64,000 nt of DNA, from positions 124,001-188,000 of the forward strand of contig NZ_QCYG01000003.1 in the NCBI RefSeq assembly GCF_003072065.1, in the 5' to 3' direction. This stretch comes from Thalassorhabdomicrobium marinisediminis (GTDB lineage Bacteria > Pseudomonadota > Alphaproteobacteria > Rhodobacterales > Rhodobacteraceae). The notes beneath the pieces are model-generated. The model saw nothing but the letters and a program-made list of their open reading frames with translations. It was not told where the DNA came from and did no database searches. Positions within the stretch are counted from its first letter, which is position 1, and each line of letters begins with the position of its first letter. Positions 42,872-52,208 of the stretch are shown here, piece after piece. Position numbers and translations under genes: made by a program.

Positions 42872-43828
42872 TCAGTGCTGCGAGAAGAACCCCGGGCCGG
42901 CCTGTCCCAAAAGCTCTTGTGCGAGCTCATGGCCCATCGCCGCGCCTTCAGAGACCGCCCCGCGCCGCTCGCCCTTGTAGACTTCGCGCCCGTCGTAGCT
43001 GAGGATTTCGCCGCGCAGCCAAAGCTGGTCACCCTCGATCAGCGCCAGCCCGCCGATGGGCGTCTCGCATGAGCCGTCGAGCGCCGCAAGAAAGCTGCGT
43101 TCCGCCGCCATCTGCTGGCCCGCGGCGGTGTCATGGATCGCGGCCAGCATGTCGCGGGTGCGCAGATCGTCGGTGCGCCGTTCGATGCTGATCGTGCCTT
43201 GGGCAATCGCGGGCAGCATGTCGTCGACCGCGATGGGGGTCGCGGGCACGTCGTCGAGCTGCATCCGGTTCAGCCCCGCCATCGCCAGAAACGTCGCATC
43301 GGCGACCCCGTCGGCCAGCTTGCCCAACCGCGTCTGCACGTTGCCGCGGAATTCCACCACGTTCAGATCGGGCCGTCGCGCCAGCACCTGCGCCCGGCGC
43401 CGCAGGCTTGAGGTGCCCACCGTCGCCCCTTCGGGGAGATCGGCAATGCCGCCGTAACGGATCGACACGAACGTATCGCGCGGATCCTCCCGCGGGAGGA
43501 AGACGTCAAGCGTCAGGCCGTCGGGCTGGACCACGGGCATGTCCTTGGTCGAATGCACGGCAATGTCGATCCGCCCGGCCAGCATCGCCTCTTCCAGCTC
43601 TTTGGTGAACAGACCCTTGTTACCGATGGTCTTGAGCGCAATGTCCGCCGCGATCATCGCGCGGTCGTCGCCGGTCGTGGTGATCGGGCAGATCTCGAAC
43701 GCCGCTTCCGGCAGATCATGCGCCTGCATCAGCCGCGCGCGTGTCTCATGGGCCTGGGCCATAGCCAGAACCGAGGCGCGGGTGCCGATCCTGAGCGGTT
43801 TGTCGGGGGTGGGCAGTGCAATATCCAT
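42872..43828 (-). CDS. hemC: Hydroxymethylbilane synthase (porphobilinogen deaminase)
   Basis: Joins four porphobilinogen units into hydroxymethylbilane in heme and bacteriochlorophyll synthesis (318 aa). Motifs: RIGTRASVLAMAQAHE, GNKGLFTKELEEAM, DIAVHSTKDMP, GTSSLRRRAQ, EFRGNVQTRL, and the cofactor cysteine in LDGSCETPIGG. Divergent from hemE; the 91-bp spacer between them must hold both promoters. Confidence 0.96.
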   Translation of the reverse strand: MDIALPTPDKPLRIGTRASVLAMAQAHETRARLMQAHDLPEAAFEICPITTTGDDRAMIAADIALKTIGNKGLFTKELEEAMLAGRIDIAVHSTKDMPVVQPDGLTLDVFLPREDPRDTFVSIRYGGIADLPEGATVGTSSLRRRAQVLARRPDLNVVEFRGNVQTRLGKLADGVADATFLAMAGLNRMQLDDVPATPIAVDDMLPAIAQGTISIERRTDDLRTRDMLAAIHDTAAGQQMAAERSFLAALDGSCETPIGGLALIEGDQLWLRGEILSYDGREVYKGERRGAVSEGAAMGHELAQELLGQAGPGFFSQH

Positions 43829-43919
43829 AAGCGCCTATTAGCCGCGCCCCCCTGTCGTGACAACTGCCTTGACTTAGTTGACCCCGATAGACAGACCATC
43901 CGCAACTCAGGAGGCCCTT

Positions 43920-44954
43920 ATGTCGCAGCAAAAAACCGTTCTTCGTGCCCTCGCCGGGGAAACCCTGCCAACCCCGCCGATCTGGATGATGCGGCAGGCG
44001 GGCCGCTACCTGTCGGAATACAAGGCAACGCGGGCGCAGGCCGGCGACTTCCTGTCGCTGTGCTACAACCCCGAGCTGGCCGCCGAAGTCACGTTGCAGC
44101 CGATCCGCCGCTTCGGCTTTGACGCGGCGATCCTGTTTGCGGACATCCTGCTGGTGCCGCAGGCGCTGGGGTCGGATCTGTGGTTCGTCACCGGCGAAGG
44201 CCCGCGGCTGTCCACCATCACCACGGCGGACGAGGTCAAGGCCCTGAAACCGGTCACGGCGATCCACGACACGCTGTCGCCGATCTACGAGACGGTCAAG
44301 ATCCTTGCGCGTGAACTGCCATCCGAAACCACGCTGATCGGCTTTGCCGGTGCGCCCTGGACCGTGGCGACCTATATGATTGCCGGGCAAGGCACCCCCG
44401 ATCAGGGCCCCGCCCATGCGTTCAAAGACGCCAACCGTGAGGCCTTCGAGGCGTTGCTCGACCGGATCACCGAGGCGACGATCGAATACCTTTCCGAACA
44501 GATCAAGGCGGGGGCCGAGGTTGTGAAGCTGTTCGACAGCTGGGCCGGCTCGCTGCAGGGCGCGGATTTCGAGGCCTATGCCGTCAAGCCCGCCGCGCGC
44601 ATCGTCGCCGCGTTGAAAGAGCGTCACCCCGAGACGCCGATCATCGCCTTCCCCCGTGGCGCGGGCGAGCGGTACACCGGTCTGCACAAGGCCATCGGCG
44701 CCGATTGCATCGCGCTGGACGACGGGGTGAGCGCCGAATGGGCCGCCAAACACGTGCAGCCCGACGGCTGCGTGCAGGGCAACCTGAAATCCTCGCACAT
44801 GGTCACCGGCGGAGATGCGCTCATCTCCGAGACGCGCCGCATCGTCGAGGCCTTCAAAAACGGGCCGCACATCTTTAACCTTGGCCACGGGATCACGCCG
44901 GACGCCGATCCCGAGAATGTGCAATTGATGATCGACACAGTCAGGACCGCATGA
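43920..44954 (+). CDS. hemE: Uroporphyrinogen decarboxylase
   Basis: Decarboxylates uroporphyrinogen III to coproporphyrinogen III (344 aa). It shows [20 protein letters not shown] (signature), [34 protein letters not shown] and [18 protein letters not shown] 43920 has an AGGAGG site; the frame opens earlier at 43878. Its stop overlaps the ATG of the transglycosylase gene (ATGA). Confidence 0.96.
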   Translation: MSQQKTVLRALAGETLPTPPIWMMRQAGRYLSEYKATRAQAGDFLSLCYNPELAAEVTLQPIRRFGFDAAILFADILLVPQALGSDLWFVTGEGPRLSTITTADEVKALKPVTAIHDTLSPIYETVKILARELPSETTLIGFAGAPWTVATYMIAGQGTPDQGPAHAFKDANREAFEALLDRITEATIEYLSEQIKAGAEVVKLFDSWAGSLQGADFEAYAVKPAARIVAALKERHPETPIIAFPRGAGERYTGLHKAIGADCIALDDGVSAEWAAKHVQPDGCVQGNLKSSHMVTGGDALISETRRIVEAFKNGPHIFNLGHGITPDADPENVQLMIDTVRTA

Positions 44955-46183
44955 AACAGCTTTTACTCGCCCTCCTTTTCCTGACCGCCCTGCCCGTCTC
45001 GGCGCAGGATCGGGGGGCGGTAGAACGGCAGTTCCGGACTTGGCTCGAACAGGTCGTCTGGCCCCGTGCGCAGGGGGGCGGCGTCTCGCGCGCGACGTTC
45101 GATGCGGCCTTCGCCGGTGTCACGCTGAACTGGGACCTGCCCGATCTTGTGCCGCCGGGGACCGCGCCGCCCGAGCGGCGCGCGCAGACCCAGTCCGAGT
45201 TCCGCAGCCCGGCCCGGTATTTCCGCCCCAACACGGTGCAATCCACGGCCCGCATCGGCCGCGACATGGCTGCGCGTCACGCTACCGCGCTGGCCGAGAC
45301 GACCCGCGCGACCGGCGTGCCGGGGCATATCATCCTTGCGATCTGGGGCCGTGAGAGCGGTTTCGGGCGGGTGGCGATCCCGCACAACACCTTCCGCGTG
45401 CTGGGCACCAAGGGCTTCATGTCCACCCGCGCGGAGTATTTCACCAATGAGCTTCTGGCCGCGCTGCGCATCGTGCAGGCGGGCCATATCGCACCGGGGG
45501 CCATGCGGTCGTCTTGGGCGGGGGCGATGGGCCAGCCGCAATTCATGCCCAGCAGCTTCGAGACCTACGCCCGCGATGGCAATGGCGACGGGCGCGCCGA
45601 CATCTGGACCTCCGAGGCGGACACGATCCGGTCCATCGGGAACTACCTTGCCCGCAACGGATGGCAGGCGGGCCGTGATTGGGGGTTCGAGGTCTCGGTG
45701 CCCGCAACCGTCTCCTGCGCCATCGGCGGGCGCGATCAGGGCCGGACGATCAGCCAGTGGGAGGCCTTGGGCATCACCCGCGTCTCGGGGCGCCCCTTCC
45801 CCGCCGCCGAGCGCAACGGCGAGGCGTTCTTGCTTATGCCTGCGGGCCGCTTTGGCCCCGCGTTTCTTGTCACGCCGAATTTCTACACGATCAAGACCTA
45901 CAACAACTCGGATCTCTACGCGCTTTTCGTGGGGCACGTGGGCGACCGGATCGCCTATAACGTCGGCGATTTTACCGCCCCCTGGCGTCCGGTGGACGAT
46001 CTTCTGCGCTCGGATGTGGCGGCAATGCAGCGCGGGCTGGTTGCGCAGGGCTATGACGTGGGCGGTGCTGATGGGCTCGCCGGGTTCAAGACCCGCCGCG
46101 CCATCGGTCAATGGCAGGTCGCGACCGGGCAAGCCCCGACGTGCTTCCCCAGCCGTGCGCTGGTCAACGCGCTGTCAGACTAG
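44951..46183 (+). CDS. Lytic murein transglycosylase (MltB-like) with peptidoglycan-binding domain
   Basis: Periplasmic murein lyase of 410 aa. A signal peptide covers about 1-18 ([15 protein letters not shown]). The SLT_2 domain carries the catalytic glutamate in IWGRESGFG, then [38 protein letters not shown] and [14 protein letters not shown]_binding_1 domain ends the protein ([34 protein letters not shown]). There is no lipobox, so it is soluble, unlike E. coli MltB. Coupled to hemE by ATGA. Its stop shares CTAG with the convergent hemF stop. Confidence 0.92.
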   Translation: MKQLLLALLFLTALPVSAQDRGAVERQFRTWLEQVVWPRAQGGGVSRATFDAAFAGVTLNWDLPDLVPPGTAPPERRAQTQSEFRSPARYFRPNTVQSTARIGRDMAARHATALAETTRATGVPGHIILAIWGRESGFGRVAIPHNTFRVLGTKGFMSTRAEYFTNELLAALRIVQAGHIAPGAMRSSWAGAMGQPQFMPSSFETYARDGNGDGRADIWTSEADTIRSIGNYLARNGWQAGRDWGFEVSVPATVSCAIGGRDQGRTISQWEALGITRVSGRPFPAAERNGEAFLLMPAGRFGPAFLVTPNFYTIKTYNNSDLYALFVGHVGDRIAYNVGDFTAPWRPVDDLLRSDVAAMQRGLVAQGYDVGGADGLAGFKTRRAIGQWQVATGQAPTCFPSRALVNALSD

Positions 46184-47076
46184 ACCCATTTCGCCATCGG
46201 CGGCAGGCTCATCAACACCGCGTTGGCGTCGTGTCCCGTCTCAAGCCCGAACTTGGTGCCCCGGTCATAAACAAGGTTGTATTCGGCATAGAGGCCGCGG
46301 TGCACCAGTTGCGCGTCCTTGTCCGCCTCCGTCCAGTCAGTGCCGCGCCGTTTCTCGACCAGCGGCAGATAGGACGGCAGGAAGGCCCGGCCAAGGTCCT
46401 GCGTCAGGGCAAAATCCGCCGCCCAGTCGCCGGTGCAGTGATCGTCCATGAAGACGCCGCCCACCCCGCGCGCGCGGTGCCGGTGCGGGATATAGAAATA
46501 TTCGTCCGCCCAAGCCTTCAGCTTTGGGTAATGGGCTTCTCCATGGGGGTCGAGCCATGCTTGCTGCGTGGCATGGAAATGGGCGGTATCCTCGTCATAT
46601 TCGATGCAGGGGTTAAGGTCTGATCCGCCGCCGAACCACCACGCATGGGGCGTCCAGAACATGCGCGTGTTCATATGCACCGCCGGCGCGTGTGGGTTCT
46701 GCATATGCGCCACAAGGCTGATGCCCGAGGCCCAGAAGCGCGGATCGTCGGCCATGCCGTGCAGCCCCTTGCGGGCCATCATCGCCGCTTGCGCGCGCTC
46801 GCCCAGGGTGCCGTAAACGGTCGAGATGTTCACCCCGACCTTCTCGAACACACGGCCCCCGCGCATCACCGACATCAGCCCGCCGCCCGCATCCTCGCCG
46901 TTTTGCGCGGCGCGTTTGGTTTCGGTCACCTCGAACCGGCCTGCGGGCTGGTCCGACAAAGGCCCGTCGGTCTGGCTGTCCTCAAGCGCCTCGAAGGCCT
47001 GCACGATCTCGTCCCGCAGGGTCTTGAACCACGCCGCAGCTTCGGCCTTTTGGGAAATCATATCGTCCATCGTCAT
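46180..47076 (-). CDS. hemF: Oxygen-dependent coproporphyrinogen III oxidase
   Basis: Aerobic oxidative decarboxylation of coproporphyrinogen III (298 aa). Motifs: FEKVGVNISTVYG, GISLVAHMQNPHAPAVHMNTRMFW, WWFGGGSDLNPCIEYDEDTAHFH, RGVGGVFMDDH, and the end YAEYNLVYDRGTKFGLETG. ATG 47076 lies after an AGGGG site (a GTG at 47079 also fits). The third heme gene in 4.2 kb, but separated from hemE by the transglycosylase gene. Confidence 0.96.
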   Translation of the reverse strand: MTMDDMISQKAEAAAWFKTLRDEIVQAFEALEDSQTDGPLSDQPAGRFEVTETKRAAQNGEDAGGGLMSVMRGGRVFEKVGVNISTVYGTLGERAQAAMMARKGLHGMADDPRFWASGISLVAHMQNPHAPAVHMNTRMFWTPHAWWFGGGSDLNPCIEYDEDTAHFHATQQAWLDPHGEAHYPKLKAWADEYFYIPHRHRARGVGGVFMDDHCTGDWAADFALTQDLGRAFLPSYLPLVEKRRGTDWTEADKDAQLVHRGLYAEYNLVYDRGTKFGLETGHDANAVLMSLPPMAKWV

Positions 47077-47182
47077 CACCGGACCCCTTGTTATTGCCTA
47101 TCAATGCCACCTAGCATTGCGTGATCGCACAGGAAACCGCCTGCCCCAGACCCGCGACCATTTGGCTGCCAAAGGAAGACCC

Positions 47183-47572
47183 ATGTTCAAACCCGCCCTG
47201 CTTCTGATCCCCCTTGTTGCCCTCACCGCCTGCGCCACGCCGCGCGAACGCTGCGTCTCAAGCGCCAATCGCCAGGTCTCGACCTTGGATCAGCTTATTT
47301 CGGAAACGCGGGTCAATATCTCGCGCGGGTATGGGCTGGTCGAGGTGCAGGACGTGCGCGTGGTCCGCAGCTTCTGCGAAGGCACCAATTCCGACGGGAC
47401 CGAGTTCCACTTCCCCTGCGACGAGACCCGGACCTACACCCGGCAGGAGCCTGTGACGATCAACGTGGCAGATGAGCAGACCAAGCTTGCGCAACTGCTT
47501 GAGCGGCGCGATGCCGCCGCCCGCGCTGCGCAGGCGCAGGTGCAGCAATGCATCGCTGTGCATCCCGAATAA
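47183..47572 (+). CDS. Small putative lipoprotein
   Basis: A protein of 129 aa whose first 20 residues form a lipoprotein signal (LLLIPLVALTAC, lipobox with Cys17). The rest is polar with three further cysteines (C24, one in RSFCEGTN, one in FPCDETRT) and one near the C-terminus (QQCIAVHPE). No family recognised. ATG 47183 has an AAAGGAAG site. Convergent with the SDR gene; their stops are adjacent. Confidence 0.7.
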   Translation: MFKPALLLIPLVALTACATPRERCVSSANRQVSTLDQLISETRVNISRGYGLVEVQDVRVVRSFCEGTNSDGTEFHFPCDETRTYTRQEPVTINVADEQTKLAQLLERRDAAARAAQAQVQQCIAVHPE

Positions 47573-48376
47573 TCAGTGCGCGGGGGCCGAGGCCGGATCG
47601 ATCAGCGTCCGGCCGCCGTCCACGGTGATGATCTGACCGGTCACGAAGTTCGACGCGTCCGAGGCGAGGTATTGCACCGCGTCCGAAACCTCGCCCGGGC
47701 CCGCGATTCGGCCCAGCGGCGTGTTCTCGATGATGTTGTCGCGGTATTCCTCATGCTCGCGGATCCGGTTGCGCAGGCTTGACGACATGACCGAGCCGAA
47801 GGCCACCGCGTTGACGCGGATGCGGTGCGGGGCAAGCGCGACTGCCATGGAGCGGGTCATCTGGTCGAGCGCCGCCGTCGCGATGGAATAGCCCAGAAGG
47901 TCCGGGTTGGCGCGGCGGGCGGCGATCGACGACAGGTTGATGATCGAGCCGACCGGCCCCTCGTCCTCGCCCTCGGCCTGTTTCATCATCCGCTTCGAGA
48001 TTGCCTGCGTCAGCCGCAGCGCGGTCATCAGGTTCTGGTTGAGCATCTCTTCGACGTTGTCCTCTTTCGGGTTCAACGGATCGGAAGACGCGATCTGGCG
48101 CGAGGCGTTCACAAGGATGTCCACCCGCTCAAAGCTGTCGATGGTCATCGACATCAGGTTATTGACCGAAAGTTTCTGCCGCAGGTCGCAGGCGAAGGTG
48201 CGGTATTGTTCCGGCTCGGCCTTGCCATCGCCCAGCTCGGCCTCAAGCCGCTCTTCGTCCATATCGGCAAAGACGACATTGGCCCCTTGCGCCAGAAACC
48301 GCCGTCCGATGGCCAGCCCGACGCCGTTCGCGGCGCCGGTGACGATGGCGGTCTTTCCTTCAATCGAAAACGACAT
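47573..48376 (-). CDS. SDR-family protein lacking the catalytic lysine
   Basis: Rossmann protein of 267 aa of the classical short-chain dehydrogenase type. The cofactor loop TGAANGVG (13-20), CDLR near 64, and the serine in NLSSIAARR are present. The active-site motif YxxxK reads YSIAT (163-167), with ACG (Thr) in place of lysine. The C-terminus DGGRTLIDPA is normal. Loss of the lysine normally abolishes SDR catalysis, so it may bind NAD(P) or a partner without turnover. Substrate unknown. The gene is otherwise intact, with SD AGGAGCC. Confidence 0.85.
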   Translation of the reverse strand: MSFSIEGKTAIVTGAANGVGLAIGRRFLAQGANVVFADMDEERLEAELGDGKAEPEQYRTFACDLRQKLSVNNLMSMTIDSFERVDILVNASRQIASSDPLNPKEDNVEEMLNQNLMTALRLTQAISKRMMKQAEGEDEGPVGSIINLSSIAARRANPDLLGYSIATAALDQMTRSMAVALAPHRIRVNAVAFGSVMSSSLRNRIREHEEYRDNIIENTPLGRIAGPGEVSDAVQYLASDASNFVTGQIITVDGGRTLIDPASAPAH

Positions 48377-48397
48377 GGGTGGCTCCTGTGGGTTGGA

Positions 48398-49333
48398 TTA
48401 CCGTTTGGGTCGTGTCGCCCGGAACAGCTTGAACGCGCCGCTGCCGCTCAGCTCTTCGATGCGCGCAAACCGCGCATCAAGGTCTGCTTCATAGGGCAGG
48501 TGCCGGTTCGCGACCATGAAAAACACCCCCCGCGGTTTCAGGATACGGGCGGCGGTGGCAATGAAGCCACGCCCCAGATCGGGATCGCCGCTGCGCGACG
48601 TGTGGAACGGCGGGTTCGAGACGACCGCATCATAGGCACCCTGATGGGTCAGCGCATCGCCCCAGATTCCGTGGGCGCGGGGGTCGTCTACGTTTTGCAC
48701 CGCACAGTCCAGCGCGGTCTTCTCAGCCTCGACCATGTCGAGCCGCGTGACGGCGTCGTTCTGCAGAATGGCGCGAGACAGATAGCCCCAGCCCGCGCCG
48801 AGGTCCGCAACCTCACCCTCAAGCCCGTCAAGGAAGGGGGCCAGCAGAGCCGAGCCCGCATCAACCTTGGCTTCAGAGAAGATGCCGGGGACGGTCGTGA
48901 ACCCCTGTGGCGAGGTGACCGACACCTCCCACGCGGGCTGGCGGTCGGCGCGGAACCAGAACAGGCGCCCGTGGCCCTTGGTTACAACACCTTCGATGGT
49001 GGCGACCTTGCGGATATCCTTGTAGAGCGATTCGACCCCGTCGGTCTTTTGCCCGTCCACGATCACCGTCCCGCCCTGTGCAATGGCCCCGGATATCATG
49101 GCCCGCGCCAGCGTCTTGGACCGCGGCACCACGACCAATGTCGCGGCGCGGCCAGCACCGTCCCCGATCAAGCCGGCGGCGGCCCAATACTGGTGATCGG
49201 GGTAAAACGTGGCCTCGACGCTCACGTCGCGCAGACCGGCCAGATCGTAGCCCGCAGGGGGGCGTATCACGTGCAGCGGGCCGTCAAGGGACAGACCTTC
49301 GTCCAAAGCGGTGAAGAGGCGGGACTGTTTCAT
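48398..49333 (-). CDS. rsmC: RsmC-like rRNA (guanine-N2)-methyltransferase
   Basis: SAM-dependent methylase of 311 aa with two half-domains. The C-terminal half carries VADLGAGWGYLSRAIL (SAM binding) and VVSNPPFHTSRSGD (NPPF motif for base methylation), then ARILKPRGVFFMVANRHLPYE. This matches RsmC/RlmG proteins, which methylate 16S G1207 or 23S G1835. Which target is hit is not visible. Followed downstream by the SDR gene (22 bp). Confidence 0.82.
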   Translation of the reverse strand: MKQSRLFTALDEGLSLDGPLHVIRPPAGYDLAGLRDVSVEATFYPDHQYWAAAGLIGDGAGRAATLVVVPRSKTLARAMISGAIAQGGTVIVDGQKTDGVESLYKDIRKVATIEGVVTKGHGRLFWFRADRQPAWEVSVTSPQGFTTVPGIFSEAKVDAGSALLAPFLDGLEGEVADLGAGWGYLSRAILQNDAVTRLDMVEAEKTALDCAVQNVDDPRAHGIWGDALTHQGAYDAVVSNPPFHTSRSGDPDLGRGFIATAARILKPRGVFFMVANRHLPYEADLDARFARIEELSGSGAFKLFRATRPKR

Positions 49334-49354
49334 GACGGCGAGCGGGGCGGGCCC

Positions 49355-49696
49355 CTACTCTCTCTCCATCGTGCATTGCAGCGGGTGCTGGTGGCGGGCG
49401 GCGAAATCCATTACCAGTGCGACCTTGGTTTCCGCAATCTCGTGGCTGAACACGCCCACCACGGCGAGCCCTTTTTCGTGCACGGTCAACATCAGTTCCA
49501 CCGCCTGCGCGTGGGTCATGCCGAAGAAGCGTTCCAGCACGTGAACGACAAATTCCATCGGCGTGTAATCGTCGTTCAGGATCATGACCTTGTACAGCGG
49601 CGGCCGCTTGGTCTTGGGGCGCGCCTCAAGCTTGACGCCGACATCCGTGTCGTCGTCTTCGCGTTTGTCGGCCATCATTACAAGATCGTGTCGCAT
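49355..49696 (-). CDS. clpS: ClpS adaptor of the ClpAP protease
   Basis: N-end-rule adaptor of 113 aa that delivers substrates to ClpA. The core is [26 protein letters not shown], with NDDYTPM contacting the N-degron, followed by [33 protein letters not shown] keep ATG 49696 because AAGGAT lies before it; ATG 49678 is an alternative. No clpA in the window. Confidence 0.93.
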   Translation of the reverse strand: MRHDLVMMADKREDDDTDVGVKLEARPKTKRPPLYKVMILNDDYTPMEFVVHVLERFFGMTHAQAVELMLTVHEKGLAVVGVFSHEIAETKVALVMDFAARHQHPLQCTMERE

Positions 49697-50081
49697 GCGT
49701 ATCCTTCTGCCCCGACCGATGGATCGAGTCTCGTATCAGCCGCTTAATATAACCTTCGTGGCGGCTATGAAAAGGGGGGAGCATGCGGCGGTGCGGAAGG
49801 GTCGCAGGCTGGTCCCATGGACACGTCGCGGCACAGCGGATTGTGGGCGATATCGCGGGTCGAGACGCCTGCCTTATTCTCGCCACATTCCGCCATCTTG
49901 GGGTGCTGCGATCCCCACCCCCCACATGTGGCGCGCAAAACCGTCGTCGTGCAGCGAAGCCACACTCAAACCCGTTGAAAATAGGGTATTTTCCGAAGCC
50001 GATCCCTGTGCTACCGTCTAAGGATAATAAGAGACCCCGACCAAAAACAGGGGCTCATGAGGCAGTAAATGAGGCAGTGGT
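49697..50081. other. Intergenic region between clpS and the carboxypeptidase gene
   Basis: A 385-bp divergent spacer. A TATATT -10-like box for clpS lies near 49745-49751 (minus). A TTTTCC (49989-49994), 17 bp, TACCGT (50012-50017) pair could serve the carboxypeptidase gene. A 10-bp palindrome CCACATGTGG lies at 49922-49931. No open frame with recognisable sequence. Confidence 0.35.
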
Positions 50082-51494
50082 GTGAACCGTCGTATCCAGC
50101 ACCCCGCTTGGGCGGGATTATTACTAGTATTGACACTTCTGATGGCAGGTCTGGCCCCGGCAACGGGGAAGGCGGCCCCTTATGCGGCGATGGTGATGGA
50201 TGCCCGCACCGGTGAGGTGCTGCATTCGCGCAATGCGGACACGCAATTGCATCCCGCGTCGCTCACCAAAATGATGACGCTCTATATCGCGTTTCAGGCT
50301 GTGGAACGGGGTGAGATCAGCCTTGACGACATGGTGACGATCACCCCCCTTGCGGCGAACGAGCCTCCGTCGAAGCTGGGTCTGGTGAGCGGTCAGCGCA
50401 TCCAGTTCCGCTATCTCATCCGCGCGGCGGGCGTGAAATCGGCCAACGATGCCGCGACCGCTATCGGGATCGCGCTGGAAGGCAACGAAGCGGCCTTTGC
50501 CCGCCGGATGACCGCCACCGCGCGGGCCATGGGCATGACCCGCACAACATTCCGCAACGCCCACGGCCTGACCGAGGCGGGGCACCTGTCCACCGCGCGC
50601 GACATGACCACGCTGGGCCGTCACATGATCTATGACTACCCGCAGTATTATAACATTTTCAGCCGCATCACGACCGACGCCGGCGTGCGCGAGGTGGCCA
50701 ACACCAACCGCCGTTTCTTGCGGGCCTATCGCGGGGCGGACGGGATCAAGACGGGCTACACCCGCGCGGCGGGCTTCAACCTTGTGGCCTCGGCCGAACG
50801 CGGGCAAGAGCGGATCATCGCCACCATGTTCGGCGGATCCTCCACTGCGCAGCGCAACGCGCGGGTGGCGGAGCTTCTCGACATGGGCTTTGCCCGCGCA
50901 CCGGCCACCGCGCGTCTGGACCGCCCCCGCCCCGTTGGGCCGCAAGGCTCTGGCGGTGCAGACGCCCCGGCCCCCGGCACGACCGCCCGCACGGTGCGCG
51001 TGAACGGCCTTGTGGCGCGGTCCCTGCGCCCCCACGCCCGCGCGGTGCCCGAGCCCGAGGCCCCCGAAGAGCTGCTGATGGTCAGCGCCGATGTGGTCCA
51101 GAACGTCATCGCCGATGTGGTCGAGGTGGCCGCCGCCCCCGATCAGACAATAGCACCCCCGGCCCGCCCGTCCGAAGATGTGGTGCTGGCTGCGGTGCAA
51201 CAATCGACCACCGCACCCAGCGCCCCCGAAGTCGTGACCCGCATCTCAACCTCGGGCAGCCGCCTGTGGGGCATCAACGTGGGGCGCTACAATTCGCAGT
51301 ATCAGGCGGAACGGGTGCTGCTCCGCGTGGCGCTGAACGAAATGTCGACGCTCGATGGCTCCCTGCGGCGGGTGAACCGGTCGCCGCGCGGGTTCGACGC
51401 CAATTTCATGGGCCTGACCCGCGACGGGGCCGAGCGCGCCTGCGCCCGCTTGCAAGCCCGTGGCACGACGTGTTTCATGATCGGACCCGATTGA
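50082..51494 (+). CDS. D-alanyl-D-alanine carboxypeptidase with C-terminal SPOR-like domain
   Basis: Low-molecular-weight penicillin-binding protein of 470 aa, which trims peptidoglycan pentapeptides in the periplasm. A signal peptide covers about 1-31. The catalytic triad is visible: SLTK (SxxK), SAN (SxN) and KTG in GIKTGYTRAAGFNLVAS. A Pro/Ala-rich linker follows (about 280-390). The last 75 residues (LWGINVGRYNSQYQAERVLL ... CARLQARGTTCFMIGP) resemble a SPOR domain, which would send it to denuded glycan at the septum. GTG start at 50082. Confidence 0.9.
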   Translation: MNRRIQHPAWAGLLLVLTLLMAGLAPATGKAAPYAAMVMDARTGEVLHSRNADTQLHPASLTKMMTLYIAFQAVERGEISLDDMVTITPLAANEPPSKLGLVSGQRIQFRYLIRAAGVKSANDAATAIGIALEGNEAAFARRMTATARAMGMTRTTFRNAHGLTEAGHLSTARDMTTLGRHMIYDYPQYYNIFSRITTDAGVREVANTNRRFLRAYRGADGIKTGYTRAAGFNLVASAERGQERIIATMFGGSSTAQRNARVAELLDMGFARAPATARLDRPRPVGPQGSGGADAPAPGTTARTVRVNGLVARSLRPHARAVPEPEAPEELLMVSADVVQNVIADVVEVAAAPDQTIAPPARPSEDVVLAAVQQSTTAPSAPEVVTRISTSGSRLWGINVGRYNSQYQAERVLLRVALNEMSTLDGSLRRVNRSPRGFDANFMGLTRDGAERACARLQARGTTCFMIGPD

Positions 51495-51512
51495 TTTCAT
51501 AAGGACCGATCC

Positions 51513-52202
51513 ATGCCCGAGCTTGCCGTCACCCCACCCGCCCCGAAGACCTTGCAGGGGGCGGACGGCGCCACGATCGGCGTGCATCGCATCTTCTGCG
51601 TCGGCCAGAACTACGCCGACCACGTGGCCGAGATGGGCGGGGATGCGAAGGCGGATCCGCCGATCTTTTTCAGCAAGCCCGCCAGCGCCATTGTTGCGTC
51701 AGGCGAAACCCTCCCCTTCCCTGCCGCGACCGAAAACCTGCATCACGAGGTGGAGCTTGTCGTCGTGCTGAAGTCCGGCGGCGCGGACATCGCGGCCGAC
51801 GACGCGTTGGGGCACGTCTATGGCTATGCGGTGGGCAACGACCTGACGCGCCGCGACATGCAGGCGGCAGCCAAGGCCAAAGGCGGACCTTGGGATATGG
51901 CGAAGGGCTTCGACAATTCCGCCGTGATCGGCACGGTCCATGCCGTCGCGCAGATCGGCCACCCGACGACCGGCGCGGTGCGCTGCTCGGTGGACGGCGA
52001 AGCGCGTCAGGACGGAGACCTGAGCCAGATGATCTGGTCGGTGCCCGAGATCATCGCCACGCTGTCCGGACTGGTCACACTTCAGGCGGGCGACGTCATC
52101 ATGACCGGCACGCCCGCTGGCGTCGGCCCTATCAAACCGGGTCAGACCTGCCGGTGCGAGATTGCGGGGCTGGGTGACGCCACGGTGACCTATCAGGGCT
52201 GA
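51513..52202 (+). CDS. Fumarylacetoacetate hydrolase (FAH) family protein
   Basis: Hydrolase or decarboxylase of 229 aa. Metal-binding residues lie in ENLHHEVELVVVL (ExE pattern), preceded by GQNYADHVAEMG and FFSKPASAIV, and followed by YAVGNDLTRRDMQ and VIMTGTPAGVGPI. Members cleave acylpyruvates or decarboxylate oxaloacetate; the substrate is open. AAGGA site before the ATG. No aromatic-degradation genes nearby. Confidence 0.88.
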   Translation: MPELAVTPPAPKTLQGADGATIGVHRIFCVGQNYADHVAEMGGDAKADPPIFFSKPASAIVASGETLPFPAATENLHHEVELVVVLKSGGADIAADDALGHVYGYAVGNDLTRRDMQAAAKAKGGPWDMAKGFDNSAVIGTVHAVAQIGHPTTGAVRCSVDGEARQDGDLSQMIWSVPEIIATLSGLVTLQAGDVIMTGTPAGVGPIKPGQTCRCEIAGLGDATVTYQG

Positions 52203-52208
52203 GCGCCC

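Noticed and set aside
46826-47182. N-terminal extension of the small lipoprotein to 46826
   Set aside because: The frame would be antisense to hemF for most of its length; ATG 47183 starts a good lipoprotein signal with a ribosome site.
49922-49931. CCACATGTGG palindrome in the clpS-carboxypeptidase spacer
   Set aside because: A single 10-bp palindrome with no partner, repeat or known regulator to assign it to.
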